Notes: generated by a model not told the origin, from the letters alone. A stretch of 64,000 nucleotides of DNA from Carettochelys insculpta (GCF_033958435.1 NC_134137.1:178821501-178885500), one strand, 5' to 3'; numbered from the stretch's first letter, positions 11,101-21,685 are shown. Numbers and translations are program-made.

Positions 11101-11473
11101 TGGCTAGTGCTACTCATCCCTAGTGCCGGAAGCTTGATGCAAATGAGCAGTCTTGAAAATTCAAAATGGCTGCCTATTTGCATATTCGGACTGTTCCTTT
11201 GCATATTCACAGCAGAAAACAAGCAGTGAAGACGTGGTTCTGCTGGTAAACCCCTGCTTTGTTGGCATCCTCTTATCCCTGATTTTTTTCCAGGCACAAG
11301 GGGCTGCCAACAAAAGGGGGTTTTGCCAGCAGAACCACATCTTCATTGCTTGTTTTCTGTCGTAAATATGCAAATGAGCTGCTTGGATATGCAAATGAGT
11401 GGCCATTTTGAATTTTCAGGACTCTTCATTTGCATCAGGCTGCTGGCACTAGGAGTGAGTGTAGCACTACCCA
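11101..11473. mobile_element. Long near-palindromic TIR element, 373 bp
   Basis: The left arm TGGCTAGTGCTACTCATCCC and the right arm (reverse complement TGGGTAGTGCTACACTCACT) pair, and the complementarity continues almost to the centre. Pairs include CAAATGAGCAG, AAAATTCAAAATGGC, GCAGAAAACAAGCA and CCAGCAGAACCACATCTTC with their reverse complements. A single-stranded copy would fold into one long hairpin. Target duplication not resolved. Its TAGTGCTACAC end differs from the GTCTACAC group, so it is probably a separate family. Confidence 0.75.
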
Positions 11474-12700
11474 TAGACTTTAAGTGATTATAAAAGATAA
11501 CAAACAGACTAAAGAAGATTATCTACATAAGAAATGAAAAGGCCAACTAGCATACTATTTACAATGACTATGAATTGCCAGTTTCTAACACTGACTGATA
11601 CCTGCAGTCTGGCAGATTCTCAAGACACAAGCTGATTTGCTTTGTAGCTCGGGTTTTTCAGGTTTCCACGTATAGTCACTTTAGCCTGGGTCCAGCACTT
11701 CCTCCAGTTCAGTCTTTGTTCCTCCGATTTTCTAGGAGTCCTTTTATGCGGGGAGGGAAGAGCAACTGCTGATGCCACTTCCTGCTTTGCATAATTTCAG
11801 GCAATGATGGGAACCCTTTTTCCAAAACCAGTTCTCAGGTTAGCATGGGGAAAACACGAACACCCCCAAATGGAGTCAAGAATCCAGTGGCACGGTCAGG
11901 TGCCCTGGGAGGGTCATAGCAACCATTACTTATAGGCTGTCTGGTATACTTTCAGTAAGGCTCACAAGGTGGGAGTAGGTCTCTCCTAAGGACTATTGGC
12001 TCTAATGGATCTTTATCCAAATGGGCCCTTCCGAACCAGCTATTTATTCTAAAAGCTTCCTGCCTAGTGGGTGTCACCCAGGGGTAACTATATTTGAAAT
12101 ACATATACATCATCAATGTTCCTAACTTCAGATACAAACCTGATACATGCATAGGAAAATCATATACATCAAATCATAACCTTTCCAATGATCCATCTTG
12201 TTCAAAATGCATCCGAATTCTGCTATAAAATTATATATCATAGTAATATTACTGGGAAGAATGGGAGGTAAGGTAACAGTATTTTTAGGGATGGAGTGGG
12301 AAGGGAAACATGCAGGTAAAGAAGATTTAAAACCAAGTTGTGGCCAGACTTGCAAGTTTGCACTAGAGAGTAGAGGAAAAAAGGACTCAGGGAGCCTCCT
12401 AACATAGCAATCATGTGTCCCTCATAGTAGCACCTTCTGAATGCAAGGAAATGTCCAGCAATGAGACCAGGAGGGCGACGTGGGGGGTCACAAGCGGGTC
12501 ACTATGCACTGCAAGGGCCTGGAGCATCTCAGCTGTGTAGCGAGTGCTACTTCTGAGTGCACAACACCCAGTGACATTATGCCTCCCTTTGCCCTACACC
12601 AGCACCACCACTGGGATAGTCCATGTGCTCATCCTCAGCCACAACACTGCTAGGGCTAGTACAAGGCACAGTACTTAACTCCATGTGGGGTAGCAACAGT
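11474..12700. other. Unassigned stretch
   Basis: Roughly 1.2 kb with no gene and no repeat that I can bound. Confidence 0.45.
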
Positions 12701-12707
12701 GAGGTAG

Positions 12708-12835
12708 TTGTGTTAGTCTGTACTCCAACAGAACAAACCAGCAGAAATGTAGCACTTTAAAGACTAACAAAATGATTTGTTTGGTGATGAGCTTTTGTGG
12801 GACAGACACACTTCATCAGATCAATCTCATTTCCA
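12708..12835 (+). repeat. Interspersed repeat with TTAGTCT / AGACTAAC motifs, copy 1
   Basis: GTGTTAGTCTGTACTCC followed by TTTAAAGACTAACAAAATG and GAGCTTTTGTGGGACAGAC, then CACTTCATCAGATC. Related copies are at 39085 (opposite strand) and 58800. I recognise the pattern as a widespread amniote repeat but cannot name its class. Confidence 0.6.
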
Positions 12836-12842
12836 GTACAAT

Positions 12843-13030
12843 GGGGAGGGATAGGTTAGTGGTTTGAGCATTGGACTGCTAAACCCAGGATTGGGAATTC
12901 AGCCCTTGAGAGGGCCATTTAGGGATCTGGGGCCAAAAAAAAAAAAGAGATATGGTGCTTGGTCCTGCCAAGAGGGTGGGGGATTGGACTTAATGACTTC
13001 CAAAGCTTCCTTCCAGGTCTATGACATGTG
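12843..13030 (+). mobile_element. tRNA-derived SINE with CR1-like tail
   Basis: The head resembles a pol III tRNA promoter: GGTTAGTGGTTTGAGCATTG (box A region) and GGGAATTCAGCCCTTGAG (degenerate box B). The body GGGCCATTTAGGGATCTGGGG follows, then an A-run and GGGGGATTGGACTTAATGAC, TCCAGGTCTATGACA, which resembles the CR1 3' end. This head-plus-CR1-tail design fits SINEs mobilised by CR1. It is too degenerate to be a functional tRNA gene. Confidence 0.75.
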
Positions 13031-13136
13031 CATCTCCATTTATTAAATATTATATTAAATACAGAGTGACATTTATACATTACAGAGGCCAAAAAATTGC
13101 AATAGAAACTGACACAGGGGGATAAGGAAGAGGAGG

Positions 13137-14165
13137 GTGTTAATTGTCCTGCCTGGGATAATTACAAGCATCAATGGAAGGGAAGCAGTCCTTGTAATGT
13201 GTGAGGTAACTGAAGTCTCTGTTCATACCACGTGTAATGTGTCAACTTTGAATAAGAACTCCAACTCACAAATTTCTGGCTCTAATCTGTTTTTAAATTC
13301 TTTTTGCTCCAGGACACAAATTCTCAGGTCTATAACAGAATGGCCCACTCTATTGAAGTGTTCACTGACCAGCTTATGGGTACTGAGTTTCTCGATGTCT
13401 GCTCTGTGTCCATTTATTCTTTGGTGAAGGTTTTGCCCAGTCTGTCCAATGTACGTAGTGGTAGGGCATTGTTGGCACATAATGGGATATATAATGTTGC
13501 TGGAAATGCACAAGAATGTGCCTTTGATCTTGTAACTAACGTGGTTAGGTCCAGTAATGGTATCCCCAGAATAAATATGTGGACAACGTTGGCAGTGGGG
13601 TTTGTTGCAAGGAAAAGTTCCAGGATTAGTATTACAGTGGTGTAGCCTGTGATTACTGGTAAGAATCTTTCTTAGGGTAGAAGGCTGTCTATAAGAAAGG
13701 ACAGGCCCGTCACCTCCAGCCTTCTGGAGCATCATGATTCAGAATAGGGTGTAGGTTTTTAATGATGCATTGCAGGGGTTGAGTTGGGGTCTGTAGGTGA
13801 TGACAAGTGGTGTTCTGTTATTGATCTTCTGGGGCCTGCCTTGAAGTAGCTGAGTTCTGGGTATTCATCTGGCCGTGTCAATTTGTTTTTTTTTAACATC
13901 TCCTGGTGGGTAATTAAGTTTTACGAATGCTTGGTAGACCTCTTGTAGTTTTCGGTCTCTGTCAGTAGGATCACAGCAGAAGCAATTGTATCTAAGGGCT
14001 TAACTATAAAGAATGGATTGTGTGGTGTGTGCTGGATGAAAGCTGGAGGCATGTAGGTAAGTGTAGCAGTCCATGACTTTTCAGTGGGAAAGTAGTATGC
14101 TACAGGCTTCTGTTTTTACCCACTGCAATTCCCAAAAGTGAAAAATGTCTTCTCACTAGCCACTA
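13137..14165 (-). mobile_element. Penelope-like element, 5'-truncated
   Basis: The minus strand encodes the C-terminal endonuclease region of a Penelope-like element. Upstream fragments of the same coding region read LRYNCFCCDPTDRDRKLQEV and LLQGRPQKINNRTPLVITY in neighbouring frames. The reverse-transcriptase domain that would precede it is absent, so the copy is truncated near 14165. Confidence 0.8.
13223..13735 (-). pseudogene. Penelope-like GIY-YIG endonuclease domain
   Basis: The frame includes SYRQPSTLRKIL, NKPHCQRCPHI, YPIMCQQCPTTTYIGQTGQN, LHQRINGHRADI, and EHFNRVGHSVIDLRICVLEQ. The YIGQTG...L..R...HR signature is the GIY-YIG nuclease core, and the CxxC motifs (CQRC, CQQC) fit the zinc-finger-like insertion of Penelope endonucleases. 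The nuclease nicks target DNA for priming. The 170-codon frame is intact, but the sequence upstream (13740-14165) has stops and frameshifts and no reverse transcriptase remains, so the element is dead in cis. Confidence 0.82.
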
Positions 14166-15770
14166 TTTACTGTCACTGCCTCTGCTGTGAGCCGTGTGGG
14201 CAGTCACAATACTGTTTTCCAGAACATCAGCACTCCTTCAAGTGGAGCACTGGTGTCAGATGGCAAAGGGAGAGAGCCAGTGATAATACAGAGTAAGACA
14301 AAGGGCTCACTCACATCTCCATCACCTCATATGTTAAACAGCAAACAGGCTAGACTTGTCTCTGGGTTGCAAGACTTAAAGAGCATGTCCAGAGAGCTGG
14401 GTCCCTCTAAAACCTTTCAGAACCTGTGGGTATCTTCTAAAGATAAACAAAGTCTGAGAAAAAAAAAAACTTCTTATAGAGCAAGCCCACTTATTTTTGT
14501 TTATTAGTAAAAATGGATTAATTTCATTTACAATGGCAAGAAAATTTCAGAACAGGGTTTTTTAGGGAAATACAAAATTTGTTTTCATAGCCTTTTGAGC
14601 TATGACAATGTTCTAAAATTACCATTTTAGGAGTTTTAGATGCCTTCTTGGGCTTGTGCCCCTTTGCATGTAGTGGCAATTTGTCCTACTTTCATATTTT
14701 GTATTGTCTTGCTTTTTTATTTTTGGATTCATCATTAACTTTTATGGAATTAATATTGAAACAAACTGTAATTTTCATATGGATAGATTCCTTGTTCCTG
14801 AATGCTAGGCTGGAATGGTTTATTTGAATTGTTTACTTCTTTGGATTGTGTTAGGCCTCTTCTTCAGCTGTGCTGTTTGTACCAAATCTCTAAGCAAGGA
14901 CTTTCTGATATCTGTGCTACATAAGTCTTTTGATTATTTTAATTGTTGACATAGGTAGGTTGATGAAAGTGATATGTAAGGAAAAGGTAGAGTTTTCTAG
15001 AAAGATGTTAAAATGTGTGTCTTTCTCAAGTTGGCCAAGACCACCCAGCTTCAAAGAAAATATTAATTTACATTTTGAGTTCCTTTATTTTGGGTTCCAC
15101 AGTTTTGTTTCATGTCCAGCCAAGTTCTATCTTACCAAAGTTTAAAAGCATTTATATTTTTCCAATATTTTTGATTATGTCCATTTTCCCCTGGCATCTC
15201 TATCTGCTATCCAGTGACAAATTTCCCTTTGTTATTGAATATCTGGTTATGTAAGATCATATTTTTGGAAAGCTCTTCAGCGGTCTAATTTTTCTTTTGA
15301 GGAACATACTGTTTATATCTGTATGTTACTGAATCTGGAGCTGTAGTTATATTTTGCTTCATCTTGGTATTTGTTCTGACTTTTCTAGGACTAAATGGTA
15401 AAAGGATTTAGTTTGCTTTGGGAGGCAGTAGTTTAGGACTAAGGTTTATCACGGACTTTACCAACTGTTAGAGGAATTTGGAAGCCTTGAGATTTTCTAA
15501 GGACCCAAAAGACTTCACTGGCAAACACAGTTCCACTGTCCCTAGATTGCTCCTGAGTCTTCTAGAATGGGTGACAGAATGTTAATATTTCAGTTTTTAT
15601 CGGAATGGAAATTTATTGGGCTATTTTGACTGTCAATCCTCATTTTATGATGGTTTCTTATGGAAATAAATTAAAAAGCAAATGTTACAAGTTTGGACAG
15701 TTCAAAGGATTGATAATGGGATGTGAACAGAGTTATGTAAAAATGATTTTTTGTTGTTGTTCACTGTCTA

Positions 15771-15771
<1 letters not shown>
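14166..15771. other. Unassigned AT-rich stretch
   Basis: No gene or bounded repeat recognised in about 1.6 kb of AT-rich sequence. Confidence 0.45.

Positions 15772-15807
<36 letters not shown>
15772..15807. repeat. (TCA)12 microsatellite = tail of the RTE-like LINE
   Basis: Twelve perfect TCA units. On the minus strand this is (TGA)n and begins exactly at the LINE's stop codon, so it is the element's simple-sequence 3' tail. Confidence 0.93.
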
Positions 15808-16472
15808 ATAACCGTGGGCTCGGCACCTGTTAGTGTCTGATGCCTCTCTCACTATTTCCTTCCATTTTTCCCTGTCCAGTGCGGAGTGGCTTAGTTTCTG
15901 TAGACTAGCTCCGCACCAATCTACTACATCATTTATCCGTTCTCTGTGGGGCCTGCCTTTCCTGTTCGAACCCTCCATTATGCCGAATACCAGGGTCTTG
16001 ATTTTTTGTTTGTTGTTCATTCTGCAAATGTGCCCAAATAGTTGTAGCTTCCATTTTATAACCTTCTGCAGCAGGTTTTCTTTCAGCTGTATCTTTCTAT
16101 ATAATTCCTCATCGGTGACTTTCTGCATCCATCCTATTCTCGGAATCTTTCCATAACAACTCATTTTGAACACCAATATTCTTCTTTTGAATCTTTTGTT
16201 ATTACCCATGTCTCACATCCATACAACATGCAGCTGAATTCACACGTTTTCAAGACGCTTAGCTTCATTCTTAAGCTAATTGCTTTGCTTTTCCATATCT
16301 TATCCATCGCCTTCAAACTTGCTCTCGCTTTTGCTATTCTAGTTGCTATTTCCTTCTTACAGTCTAGATCATACATTATGTTGCTCCACATATATGTGAA
16401 CTTCTCTATATTTTCTAGTTCAATACCATCAACACTCATCTTACTTCCTATTTCCTTATCTCCAAATACCAT
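15805..16472 (-). pseudogene. RTE-like LINE, C-terminal region
   Basis: Two frames, 16472-16161 and 16209-15805, joined by a frameshift near 16170-16200. They read ELENIEKFTYMWSNI, KKEIATRIAKARASLKAM, MLYGCETWVITKD, then WKLQLFGHICRMNN, GRPHRERINDVVDW and LSHSALDREKWKEIV. This is the conserved post-reverse-transcriptase region of RTE-type elements (compare the LYGCE.W and LFGH..R blocks). The terminal TGA stop is the first unit of the tail. Confidence 0.85.
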
Positions 16473-16569
16473 TATTTTGTTTTATTGATGCTCATAATCA
16501 GTCCATACTGCTTCCCTTCTGTGTTTAACACCTGCAACATTTTCTCTAGCTTCTTCTCATCTTCCTCAA

Positions 16570-17130
16570 TGATAACTATATCTTCTGCATCCTCAAGTTG
16601 TTAATTCTTTTCCTGTGCACAGATATCCCTTCTACCTCTTCCTTGATCTTGTCCATCGCTCTCTCCAGGTGTGTGATGAAGATACTTGGTGATATTGGAT
16701 CTCCTTGTCTCGTACCTCTACTTGTTTTAAACCAACTTCCTAACTCCCCGCATGTTCTCACCGCTGCCTCCGCATTGTCATTGATATCCTTCAACAACCA
16801 TATCAGTCTGCTATCCACTCCGTATGACTCCAGCACCGCCTGTCACTTTCTGATCTGTATTGTTGAATGCCTTTTGAAAATCGACGAAGCAAGCGTATAC
16901 ATTCTTGTTTTTCATCAAGCTTTTTCCATTATCAGTCTTAGTGCCAATATCTGCTGTATGGTATTTTTATCTTTTCTGAATCCCGCTTGCTCATCTGCGA
17001 TATGTTCTTCTATTGGTGATCTTAGTCTCTCCATCAGTATCATCATCAGCACCTTGCCCAGAAGTCTTGGTAGACTTTTGTAGTTCTTGCATTCCAATGT
17101 ACTTCCTTTCTTGGGTATTGTCACTAGCAC
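16570..17130 (-). pseudogene. RTE-like LINE, reverse transcriptase domain
   Basis: The upstream frame (17130-16915) has LVTIPKKGSTLECKNYKSLP, LERLRSPIEEHIADEQAGFR-type residues (as MERLRSPIEEHIADEQAGFR) and TIQQILALRLI, the early reverse-transcriptase blocks. The next frame (16836-16576) has GELGSWFKTSRGTRQGDPIS, followed by PSIF. The catalytic YADD/FADD box, expected near 16575-16590, is hit by a one-base frameshift, and its first aspartate codon reads GAA (Glu). The enzyme is therefore dead in this copy. Confidence 0.82.
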
Positions 17131-17709
17131 AGATCATGTCCATTTCTTAGGCACCTTCCCTCTTTTCCATGCTATACTACATAGTCAGTGTGTTTCCTGA
17201 ATCACGCTTTCTCCACTGTATTTGATCATCTCTCCCGTGATCTTCATTTCCAGGGATCTTGTTCTTTAGTCATTTCACTGCTTTTTCTACTTCCTCCTTC
17301 AAAATATCAGTCTCGCTCTCGATGGAGATATCTCTTTAAGTTCTTCAATCAGTCTCTCTAAGACACTTGTGTCCAACTATCCTTTGTATGGATCGGTGCA
17401 ATATCTCGTCCATCGCTGCACAGTCTTCTCCCTGTTCATGAGCACTTCTTTGTTCTCATCCTTGATTGCCATCTGCTTTGGTTGCCATTTCCTATTAATA
17501 CTCCTAATAGTCTTATACACCTCCATGGTCTTACATTCACCGTAATACCTCTCTATATCTTCACACTGCTCCTCTAGCCATTTCTCCTTATCCTTTCTGG
17601 CTGCTTTCCTTACCCCATTCCATTTCACCCTATATTGCTGTTCCGTCATCTCAGAGAAATCTCTTCTGATCTTCAATGCTCCCTTCTCTTGAACCAACTT
17701 CAGTGTCTC

Positions 17710-18665
17710 CTAGGTAATCCACTTCTTATTGATCTTTTCTTCTTCTGGAATAGTCTGCTCAATTGCCTTTGCTATAGCGATGGCTATCCTTGTGACTCTC
17801 TTATCTAGGTCTTTCTGTGTGGCGATATTCTTTATCTTCTCTTCGAGCGCTGATCTGTATGCATTCCCTGTTTCTTCCTCACATAGCCTTGCCACATCTA
17901 TTCTTTTCTTAAACTTTGTCTTACATTTTCTTTTGAGTTTTATCTTGATATTTGCGATCACTAGACTGTGGTCTGAGTCTATATCCACTCCTTGGAAAGT
18001 TTGGCACTGCTGTACTGATGTTATCCATCCTCTTCTTATCAAAAGCATATCTATCATGTTCTTGGACTTCCCATCATTCAATCGCCATGTCCACTTCTTA
18101 CAGTCCTTTTGTTGGTATCTTTTGTTGCAGATCACCATGTCATGCTTTGTAGCAAACTCTAGTAGTTTTTCACCTCATTTCTCCATATCCAAACCTTCCC
18201 ATGATTGTCTCTCAACCTTCATTATCCATTTCAACCTTCACATTCCAATCTTCTCCGATGATCAACACATCTTTCTTTGGTATCTCCTCCTCTGTCTTTG
18301 TCAGGTCTTTATAGAATAGCCCAATCTCTTTCTCTGTACTGTCAACGTGGGTGCATAGTGCATACACCTGAATGACTGAGATGTTCAACGGTTTTGCTTT
18401 GAATCTCGCTACCATCATTCTTGCACTCACCAGTTTGTATCCTTATAATGCTCTTCTAGCTGTTTTGCTAAGAAGGAATCCAACTCCTGCTTCATGCTTC
18501 ATTTCATTTCCTGACCAAATGACTTCGCAACTGCATATCTCTGCTGACCCCATCCAACGCATCTCTGCCAGTCCAAGTATATCACATCGGTATCTCTGAA
18601 TCTCCTTCTGAAGCAGTTCTAATTTTCCAGTTGCTCACAATGTTTGCACGTTCCATGTTCCAATG
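17710..18665 (-). pseudogene. RTE-like LINE, AP-type endonuclease domain
   Basis: Near 18660 the minus strand reads LSIGTWNVQTL, then an in-frame stop, then ATGKLELLQKEI and DILGLAEMRWMG, the N-terminal endonuclease block with its catalytic glutamate. The frame at 18430-18212 gives ISVIQVYALCTHVD and KKDVLIIGEDWNVKVE (the D.N block). The frame at 18138-17710 gives NMIDMLLIRRGW and DIDSDHSLVIANIKIK with the terminal SDH motif. The domain order is complete but interrupted by stops and frameshifts. The nuclease would nick chromosomal DNA for target-primed reverse transcription. Confidence 0.84.
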
Positions 18666-18935
18666 GATAGCATATGTGTTAGTTGTAATTTTCTTTCTGT
18701 ACCCAACTTATCGACCCAACCCCGATTGCTCGATTGGTATCACGGACCTTGTTTATCTGGGCGACGTCCAAGCCGGCATCTTTTATCTTTTAGTTGTACT
18801 GGCATCAGATTTCATTAGTATTGTTGTCTGAAGATCAGTGCATCAACACACATCTGACCAACCCTCCTCCTTCATCCAGGCTTGGGACTGGCATGGAGCT
18901 CATACAGGCTTCATGGCGGAGTTTTCAGTCTATTC

Positions 18936-19161
18936 CAAAACATAGGAAGAAGGGGCTTTCGAAAACTAGGTGGGGGGGTCCTTTCGGAAGGTCCCATCTC
19001 CACAGGTCGTGCGCGATTCGAAAAGCCACACTTTTGAATCCCCGTGGCCACCATTATGCTAATGAGGCACTGCATATTCATTGCAGCTCCTCATTAGTGT
19101 CTTTCAAACCTGCTCAATAACATGCCCCTTCCGAAAGGAAGGGGATCATGTAGACACAGGG
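18936..19161 (-). mobile_element. Fragment of the short TIR family seen at 25138
   Basis: Contains AATCCCCGTGGCCACCATTA, TGCTAATGAGGCACTGCATA and CCCCTTCCGAAAGGAAGGGG, matching the right two thirds of the element at 25138-25543. The outer end reads CATGTAGACACAGGG. The left part is missing. It lies directly beside the RTE-like LINE. Confidence 0.6.
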
Positions 19162-19757
19162 AAAAAGTTTAATCTCTTCAGACTTTTAAAAAAGATTGTC
19201 TTTTTATATTTTACCAACTATAACCATTCAGTGAAATTCACATGAACACACAAAATGTTTTGTTGTCTCTAAATCTGCATTTTTTTCCTGAGAAAACAGT
19301 CTTCATTAAAACCTGTTGTCCAGTTCTAGACAAAACTTTATTCTCTAGGTTTGTGGGTATAAACCCACCACTTACAGGTCATAGCCAAAAGTTGTTGCCA
19401 TCTGCCTGCTTAGTGCACGGGTCTGCAACCTGTAGCTCCAGAGCCACACGTGGCTCTTTAAGGACTTCTTTGTGGCTCCCAACACTATAATTCCAAAGTG
19501 GAGGAAAAAAAACACACGCACTCCTGATTATGTTCAATACATGGTGAACATCTAAAAGCAACTGCAACCCCTGGGAAGCTGATTTCACATGTCCCTACCA
19601 GACACAGGAATAGAACCCCATACTCAAGGTCAACCGTCCAGGTAGCATGGACACAGGCCAAGTATTCTGTGGTGACTCAAGAGACTGTGAAACAAGGAAA
19701 AATGTTCATGAATGGCAGATATATAAAAGAGTGCTTTATCAAATTATAATAGCAGCT
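19162..19757. other. Unassigned; possible hAT-like fragment at 19419-19600
   Basis: Includes GGGTCTGCAACCTGTAGCTC followed by CAGAGCCACACGTGGCTCTT, which resembles hAT-derived repeats in vertebrates, but no second terminus or 8-bp duplication was found. Otherwise featureless. Confidence 0.35.
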
Positions 19758-20126
19758 GTAGGCTACGTCTACACGTGAATGCTACATCGAAATAGCCTAT
19801 TTCAATATAGCGACATCGACATAGGCTATTTCGATGAATAACATCTACACGTCCTCCAGGGCTGGTGCCATCAACGTTGAACGTTGATGTTGGGTAGCAC
19901 CACATCGAAATAGGCGCTGCGAGGGAACGTCTACACGCCAAAGTAGCACACATCGAAATAAGGGTGCCAGGAACAGCTGCAGACAGGGTCATAGGGCGGA
20001 CTAGCGCTTCCAGGGCAACAGCTAGCCACTCCCTTAAAGGGCCCCTCCCAGACACACTCAGCCTGCACAGCATGTGGTCTGCAGAGCCATAAGCACGCAC
20101 ACCTCGAGCAACGCAGTCATGGACCC

Positions 20127-20127
<1 letters not shown>

Positions 20128-20157
<30 letters not shown>
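20128..20157 (+). repeat. (CAG)10 run encoding polyglutamine in the transposase N-terminus
   Basis: Ten CAG codons follow MDP. The corresponding position in the short derivatives is shorter and mixed (for example QLPQQQP at 6320-6365 and QLQQQQP at 51281-51326 on the minus strand), so this run expanded or contracted among copies. Confidence 0.9.
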
Positions 20158-20159
<2 letters not shown>

Positions 20160-20617
20160 GCCAGAGGTCCACCCAGGCACCCCAGCAGGAGCAGTGTTCG
20201 CCCTGCTCCATGCCATGCAGGAGGCAGCTGAGCACATCCTTGCCACAGAGGAGGAGCTGCCCGCAGGGGAGGAGGATGCAACCCCCAAGCCTGCAGCACC
20301 CCGCCCCTCCCCGCCTCATATGCTGCCGGCTGTGGAGCTACCCCACCAGCACCGACTGGTGGGAGCAGCTGGTGCTCGGAGAGTGGGGTGACGACCGCTG
20401 GCTCCAAAACTTTCGGATGAGCTGGCAGACATTTCTGGAGCTATGCCAGTGGCTTACCCCCGCACTGAGGCACCAGGACACCTTCATGCAGCGTGCCCTC
20501 AGTGTGGAGAAACGGGTCGGCATTGCTGTCTGGAAGCTGGCCACTCCAGACAGCTACTGATCCATGGGCCAGCAGTTTGGCATCAGCAAGGCCACCATCG
20601 GGGCTGTCCTCATGGAG

Positions 20618-20739
20618 GTAAGAGGACCCACAGGAGGAGGGGGAGGCAGCCCTGGCAGGGGAGGAGGGCCCTGGCAGGGGAGGGCCACACACACCCTGCA
20701 CACCCCTCATTGGTGCTCTCCCATGTGCTTCACCTGCAG
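20618..20739 (+). other. Predicted intron of the transposase gene (122 bp)
   Basis: The donor ATGGAG|GTAAGAGG and the acceptor TTCACCTGCAG|GTCATCCGC are good GT-AG sites. Splicing joins ...AVLME to VIRAIN... in frame. The intronic segment is a G-rich direct repeat (GGCAGGGGAGG units) with no coding similarity. Confidence 0.75.
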
Positions 20740-21591
20740 GTCATCCGCGCCATCAATGCCCTGCTCCTCCACAGGCTCGTGAGGCTTGGGGACCCGGATA
20801 ATGCCATCACGGGCTTTGCCACCCTGGGCTTCCCCAATTGCTTCGGGGCTCTGGATGGGACCCACATCCCCATCCGCGCCCCGGAGCACAGTGGAGGACG
20901 CTACCTAAACAGGAAGGGCTACCACTCAGTGGTCCTCCAGGCCTCGGTGGACAGCCGGGGCCGTTTCCTGGACATTTATGTGGGCTGGCCTGGCAGCATC
21001 CATGACACCCGGGTATTCAGGAACTCGGGCCTGTGCCGCTGGCTGGAGGTGGGGACCTACATCCCCCAGCAGGAGATCCCTGTGGGGGACACCACCATGC
21101 CCCTCTGCATCATTGCCCTGCCATTGCCTGGCCCTGGCTCATGCACCCGTACACGGGCCATCTGTCAGCCAGCCAGGAGCACTTCAACATGTGCCTGAAC
21201 CACATGTGCCAGGTGGTGGAGTGCACATTTGGGCGCCTCAAAGGGTGCTGGAGGTGTCTCCTCACCCGCCTTGATGCGGGCCCCACCAACATCCCCCAGA
21301 TTGTGGGCGCATGCAGCACCCTCCACAACCTCGTGGAGAGCAAGGGGAAGGCCTTCTTTCAGGGCTGGGCTGTGGAGGCCAGCAGGGCCGATGTGCAGCC
21401 ACCCGCTGCCCCCAGTCACCAGGTGGAACTCGAAGGGACCCGGGTCCAGCAGGCCCTGCGGGCCCATTTCGATGAGGCCGTGGGGTGAACGCTGGCGGGC
21501 CCCCCACTGCACCTCCCCATCCTCCACAACACTCCCTGCCCCTACGCCCACACCACAGAGCACCCAAGAGCACCCCCCCCACCTTTTCTTG

Positions 21592-21599
21592 TAAATAAA
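21592..21599 (+). terminator. Poly(A) signal for the transposase transcript
   Basis: TAAATAAAAG about 105 bp after the transposase stop contains AATAAA at 21594-21599, the usual distance for a compact transposon gene. Confidence 0.65.
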
Positions 21600-21685
21600 A
21601 GCAGACATTTGTTCGTCAAACCAGATATATGTTGAACTCTCATTATTATTATCCTAACTAACTATTTACAGGCCAAATAAATATT

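Larger units (their letters stand above)
15772..18850 (-). mobile_element. RTE-like non-LTR retrotransposon, about 3.1 kb
   Basis: A single degraded coding region runs on the minus strand from an apurinic-like endonuclease (about 18660) through reverse transcriptase to a C-terminal region ending at 15805, followed directly by (TGA)n. One ORF, almost no 3' UTR and a short-unit tail fit the RTE clade; the exact clade is my inference. The 5' boundary is approximate (18830-18930). The copy has many frameshifts and stops. Confidence 0.85.
20119..21488 (+). pseudogene. HARBI1-like: PIF/Harbinger DDE transposase, broken
   Basis: Start ATG at 20119 (MDPQ followed by polyglutamine) is supported because the three short derivatives preserve the same start. 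Exon 1 includes STDWWEQLVLGEW, VEKRVGIAVWKLATPDSY and QFGISKATIGAVLME; a 122-bp GT-AG intron (20618-20739) follows. Exon 2 has VIRAINALLLHRL, GFPNCFGALDGTHIPIRAPE (first catalytic Asp at 20854-20856), YHSVVLQASVDSRGRFLDIY, WPGSIHDTRVFRNSGL, and QVVECTFGRLKGCWRCLLTR (catalytic Glu at 21219-21221), ending VELEGTRVQQ...HFDEAVG. Damage: a frameshift near 20320-20340, TGA at 20558-20560 (probably a former CGA), and a deletion with frameshift near 21110-21140 that removes the GD..YP block holding the second catalytic Asp. Related to vertebrate HARBI1, but this is a transposon gene, not the domesticated host gene. Confidence 0.92.

Noticed and set aside
12850..12925. Possible tRNA gene
   Set aside because: Box A and B similarity is degenerate, the cloverleaf does not close, and the body and tail are those of a SINE.
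15605..15811. Open frame ending in a long histidine run
   Set aside because: The histidines are the (TCA)12 microsatellite read in one frame; it is the tail of the RTE-like LINE.
20119..21488. Host HARBI1 gene
   Set aside because: It lies between terminal inverted repeats with a target duplication, carries several disabling lesions, and is paired with an antisense SANT-like gene, so it is a transposon copy.
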